Below, piece after piece: positions 61,110 through 64,000 of a stretch of 64,000 nucleotides of DNA. The translations under genes were made by a program, and so were the position numbers. The first letter of the stretch is position 1, and each line of letters opens with the position of its first letter. The stretch lies in NCBI GenBank assembly GCA_020186115.1, contig WSYJ01000146.1, forward strand, positions 409,054-473,053. Reading direction: 5' to 3'. The stretch is from Histomonas meleagridis (Eukaryota; Parabasalia; Tritrichomonadida; Dientamoebidae). The notes under the pieces are model-generated. The model did not search any database and had not been told where the DNA came from. It saw only the letters and a list, made by a program, of their open reading frames with translations.

Positions 61110-62220
61110 ATGCAAATTAGAAATGTCTTTCAGGGAGAACCCCATAATGATTACACGAGAAAAGATTTGAGAAAGAAGATTCAAACCGTGATAGATGAAC
61201 TCATGAATGGAAAGCTATCAATTTATAAATTATCAAAATTATCAAATATTCCAGAATCCACTTTAAAATATTGAAAGAAACAAATGTCTATTAACAACAA
61301 TTGGAGGCCGTGGTTGAATAACCATGGGATTGGGCATAGAATATTTACTGATGACGAAGAAGCTGCAATCAAAGATTATATTTTCAAAATAGATTATAAT
61401 TTTATCTCCCAAGGATTCTACTTCAATGACGAAGATTTTGCAGATATTGCATATCAATCATACCTTGAAAAGAACAATCAAAATGAAAAAATGTTTGAAA
61501 AAGAATTTTTGATTAGCAAATGCTTTATCCATAATTTCAAGAAGAGAAACCACATATCTTCGAGGAAACCTCATTTAAAAAGGAGACCTGTAACACCAGA
61601 AGATGACAAGAATAAATTTATTGAGAAAATTCGAAATCTTCTTGAGACCACTGATCGCTCAAGAATAGTGAATGCTGATGAGACAAGCTGGAAGAGCTTT
61701 CCAGGTGAAATTTTAACATGGTCCGAGAAAGGATCAGATAATGTGAAAGTTTTTTTTGAAGGAAATCCGAAGCAATCTGTTACTGTATTGGCTGGAATAA
61801 AGGCCGATGGAACTAAGTTGCCTTTGTTTATCATTGCAAAGGGCACAACTGAGAGAACAGAAAGAAATTTAGGTGACATTTCATATCACATATCCGGTAG
61901 ATCAAAGAGCGGATGGACTACAGAAGGCACATTTCAAGATTATTTAACATTTCTTCGCAAGCATTTCGGCGACAACGATAAGATACACCTCATAATTGAT
62001 CATTACAAATCTCACGAGACGGAAAAGATCAAAGATCTTGCAAATCGATTAAACATTGATTTGATTTTCATACCAGCTGGACTAACAGATTGCCTGCAGC
62101 CCCTCGATAGATTGGTGTTTGGCTGCTTAAAATCAACAGCCAGAAGACTCTATAAAAAAACATATCAAGAAAATCCAAATACGGTCTTTAACAAAGAAAT
62201 GGCAATTAAGCACTTACTGG
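61110..62220 (+). pseudogene. Pogo/CENP-B-type DDE transposase, one TGA and lost C-terminus
   Basis: From ATG 61110 the frame reads a helix-turn-helix N-terminus (KLSIYKLSKLSNIPESTLKY), a TGA at 61272 exactly where Trp is natural, then KKQ and the frame 61284 onward. The second DNA-binding part contains FNDEDFADIAYQSYLE. The DDE core shows RIVNADETSWKSFPG (first Asp), KIHLIIDHYKSHETEKI (second Asp) and GLTDCLQPLDRLVFG (third Asp), all intact. At 62221 the gene is cut by the (AC)n-hairpin terminus of another element; the remaining codons to 62285 come from that hairpin. Apart from the TGA and this insertion it is undamaged, so it was probably active recently. Confidence 0.85.
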
Positions 62221-62342
62221 ACACACACACACACAGCGCTATTGAAGCTTCGCGTGATACGCTCGCTTCAAGCCGCGCTACATAAAAGAAAGCATTAACG
62301 ATAGAGGATGATTGAAAATTAGGATTAACGGTCAAGTTTAAA
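62221..62342 (+). repeat. Element terminus, copy 2: (AC)7, hairpin, conserved tract
   Basis: (AC)7 at 62221-62234 is followed by a hairpin at 62235-62279 with stems AGCGC/GCGCT, TTGAAGC/GCTTCAA and GCGT/ACGC. The interruptions are TA opposite GCC, and TTC opposite TC, with a GAT loop. The conserved tract to about 62342 includes AGGATGATTGAAA and ATTAACGGTCAAGTTTA. Layout and position match copy 1 at 54195. Confidence 0.8.
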
Positions 62343-62526
62343 ATAAGCATGTGCGAAAAATCTAACTATAACTTGTAACGTAACGTTACCTGTAATTTTA
62401 ACAATTTGGAAAAAAGAAGAAGAATAAAGAACATGAGATGCAAAAACCAAGGTTACGTTACGTTACAGGTTATAAATTAAGTCTAGTTTTAAAGTAGTAA
62501 TTTGATTTTTTAATGCAACTAAAAAG
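62343..62526. promoter_or_regulatory. Leader region of the element helicase
   Basis: TAACGTAACGTTACCTGTAA near 62377 and its inverse GGTTACGTTACGTTACAGGT near 62450 form an inverted repeat of about 20 bp flanking 55 bases, a possible replication or regulatory site close to the helicase start. Confidence 0.5.
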
Positions 62527-63892
62527 ATGTCAGAAGTTACAATCGACATAAACGACAAATTCTGTTTAATGGACATTAGAAAAAAATAAAAACTATGATT
62601 TAAACGGAGATGAAGCAATAAATGATTTAAAGAAATGTTTTTTAGTATGTGATTCAACACCTGAAGTATTTATGTTTAAAGATTATGACGCAGTGAATGA
62701 TTATGTTAAAGTAAGTTATACATCAGAAAACGTTGCGAAACAAAAGCTAAAGAAAATAATTATTGGCAAAAGAACTGAAGGAAACAAAACAAAAAATGTT
62801 TCCGCTTGGGATTTATATTTAGAAAATACAGAAATATTTACGGTAAAAGCATTAAAATTTTATTCAAATGACCCTCAAATTTTTTCTTACTTTAGAGGTT
62901 ATGATTATAAAAAGCTTGATAAAGTAAAAACAGAAATTATACAACCGTTTTTAGATCATGTAAGAGAAGTAATAGCAAATGGTAATGAAGAAATTTATAG
63001 ATATATTCTAATTTGGGTCGCGAGCATTCTTCAAAAACCAAATTTCAAAACTGGAGTTGCTTTAGTTATATTAGGAAATCAAGGAACAGGAAAAAATACA
63101 TTCTTTACAGATGTAATTTGCAAATTAATGGCAAGATACGCAAATGAAAATGTTACGAATATAGAATCAGTAGTCGGTAAATTTAATGCAACATTGGAAA
63201 ACAAAAAATTACTGGTTTTAAATGAACTACAAAGTATTGATACTAATAAATTTTTAAATTCCGATGCATTAAAATCTATTATAACAGATAAAACAATAAA
63301 TATAAATCAAAAGAATGAACCGATGAGAGAAACAGAAAACGTTGCGAATTTTATAATGGTATCGAATAATGATGTTCCAATAAAGATTGAAAGTTATGAT
63401 AGAAGATATGTTGTAACAAAAACAAGTGATAAGCATTTACAAGATTTTGATTATTTCTCAAAACTTGCTGATTCATTCACGCCTGAATTTTATGAAAATT
63501 TATTTACATTCTTTATGTTAATGGACGTGTCGAAAACAAATTTAAGAAGAATTCCGAACAGTGAAGCAAAAGAAAATATAAAAGAAGCTTCAATGTCAAG
63601 TTATGAAATATTCGCTAGAGACAATTACGAAAAAATCAAAAACATAACAGGTCCTGATTTATTTAATTTATATTGTGATTTTGTTGAAAAAAATAAATTC
63701 AACAGTTGCAGTTCAAGGACTTTTATTGCAAATATGAAAAAATTCACTGGGATCGCAACGCCAAAGTGGATTAATGGAAAGACAACGAAAGTATATAATT
63801 TATTGCCAGAAGTTCATGAAAGATTTGAAAAATATCATAAGAAATTAGAAGAACAAATAGTTGATGATGAAATTGACGAAGATGCTTTATGA
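62527..63892 (+). CDS. SF3-type helicase (D5/DUF5906-like), one frameshift
   Basis: ATG 62527 opens SEVTIDINDKFCLMDIRK. After one frame change in an A-rich run near 62580 the frame continues NYDLNGDEAINDLKKC and through the 406-codon open block from 62672. Motifs: Walker A GNQGTGKNTF (near 63074), Walker B KLLVLNEL (near 63208), motif C FIMVSNNDVPIKIESYDRRY (near 63350), then a winged-helix-like SSRTFIANMKKFTGI and an acidic tail. This is the helicase half of a viral or plasmid primase-helicase; no primase domain is visible. The single frameshift is in a homopolymer-like tract and could be a sequencing error, so the gene may be functional. It would drive replication of the element. Confidence 0.8.
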
Positions 63893-64000
63893 AGAATGTT
63901 TATTTTTATCAAAAAAAGACCATTAAAATTTCGAGGGTTAAAAAATAACCAAAAAGTGAACCCTTTACGAAACGGAGTAAATGAGCATTTTTTGAAGGAT
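63893..64000. other. Downstream end of window
   Basis: AGGGTTA and (G)AACCCT near 63935 and 63957 could pair into a small hairpin; no gene starts here. Confidence 0.3.

Larger units (their letters stand above)
62221..64000 (+). mobile_element. Hairpin-ended, helicase-bearing element, copy 2 (runs off the window)
   Basis: The left end interrupts the pogo transposase. A helicase gene starts 250 bp inside on the plus strand. The right end is outside the window, so size and full gene content are unknown. Confidence 0.6.

Noticed and set aside
1-64000. CRISPR arrays, riboswitches and bacterial operons
   Set aside because: No repeat-spacer structure or prokaryotic signals were found; the window is eukaryotic.

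Overview
The window looks like nuclear DNA from a trichomonad, most likely Tritrichomonas foetus or a close relative. The basis is strong AT-richness, long apparently intronless genes, start codons sitting a few bases after trichomonad-type initiator motifs (TCA then C/T then A/T), a BspA-like leucine-rich surface protein, mariner, MULE and pogo-type transposases, and Maverick/Polinton-type genes. The species call is an inference from gene content and base composition.

Bases 1-36.9 kb are a dense housekeeping region with short intergenic gaps. In order: a large repeat-rich coiled-coil protein cut by the window edge; an ATR-type checkpoint kinase; a helical-repeat protein; a TBC Rab-GAP; a DBF4-like regulator of CDC7 kinase; a PIAS/Siz SUMO ligase; a second, probably inactive, TBC protein; a PWP1-type WD40 protein; a four-RRM poly(A)-binding-like protein; a dead mariner copy; dynein light chain LC8; a PH-AGC kinase; a small charged protein; a GT61-like secretory-pathway protein; an Lnt/nitrilase-like membrane protein lacking its cysteine; a possible initiator-binding-domain protein; an MGMT DNA-repair protein; and a huge Thr/Ser/Glu-rich single-pass surface protein. 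Several bear on DNA replication, checkpoint and repair (ATR, DBF4, MGMT, PIAS), but nothing suggests an operon.

Bases 36.9-46 kb are sparse. They hold a MULE with recognisable terminal inverted repeats and an internal 31-bp tandem array, about 2.5 kb of very AT-rich DNA, a BspA-like membrane protein, and a divergent histone H3 variant.

Bases 46-64 kb are a graveyard of nested mobile and virus-like elements: a phage tail-fibre-like gene, a Maverick-type integrase, a MULE transposase dead through stop codons alone, two SF3-type helicases, a basic/coiled-coil protein, and a pogo-type transposase. Two insertions with unrelated left flanks begin with the same terminus: an (AC)7-8 run, a 45-46 base imperfect hairpin whose stems differ between copies by paired compensatory changes, and a conserved tract of about 60 bp. 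Each is followed by an SF3 helicase gene. This hairpin-ended, helicase-bearing element is the best candidate for an undescribed system here.

A second theme is how the elements die. Internal stops fit single C-to-T or G-to-A changes at Gln or Trp codons, often with the frame otherwise intact, which suggests transition-biased or RIP-like decay. This is an inference that needs alignment to intact copies.
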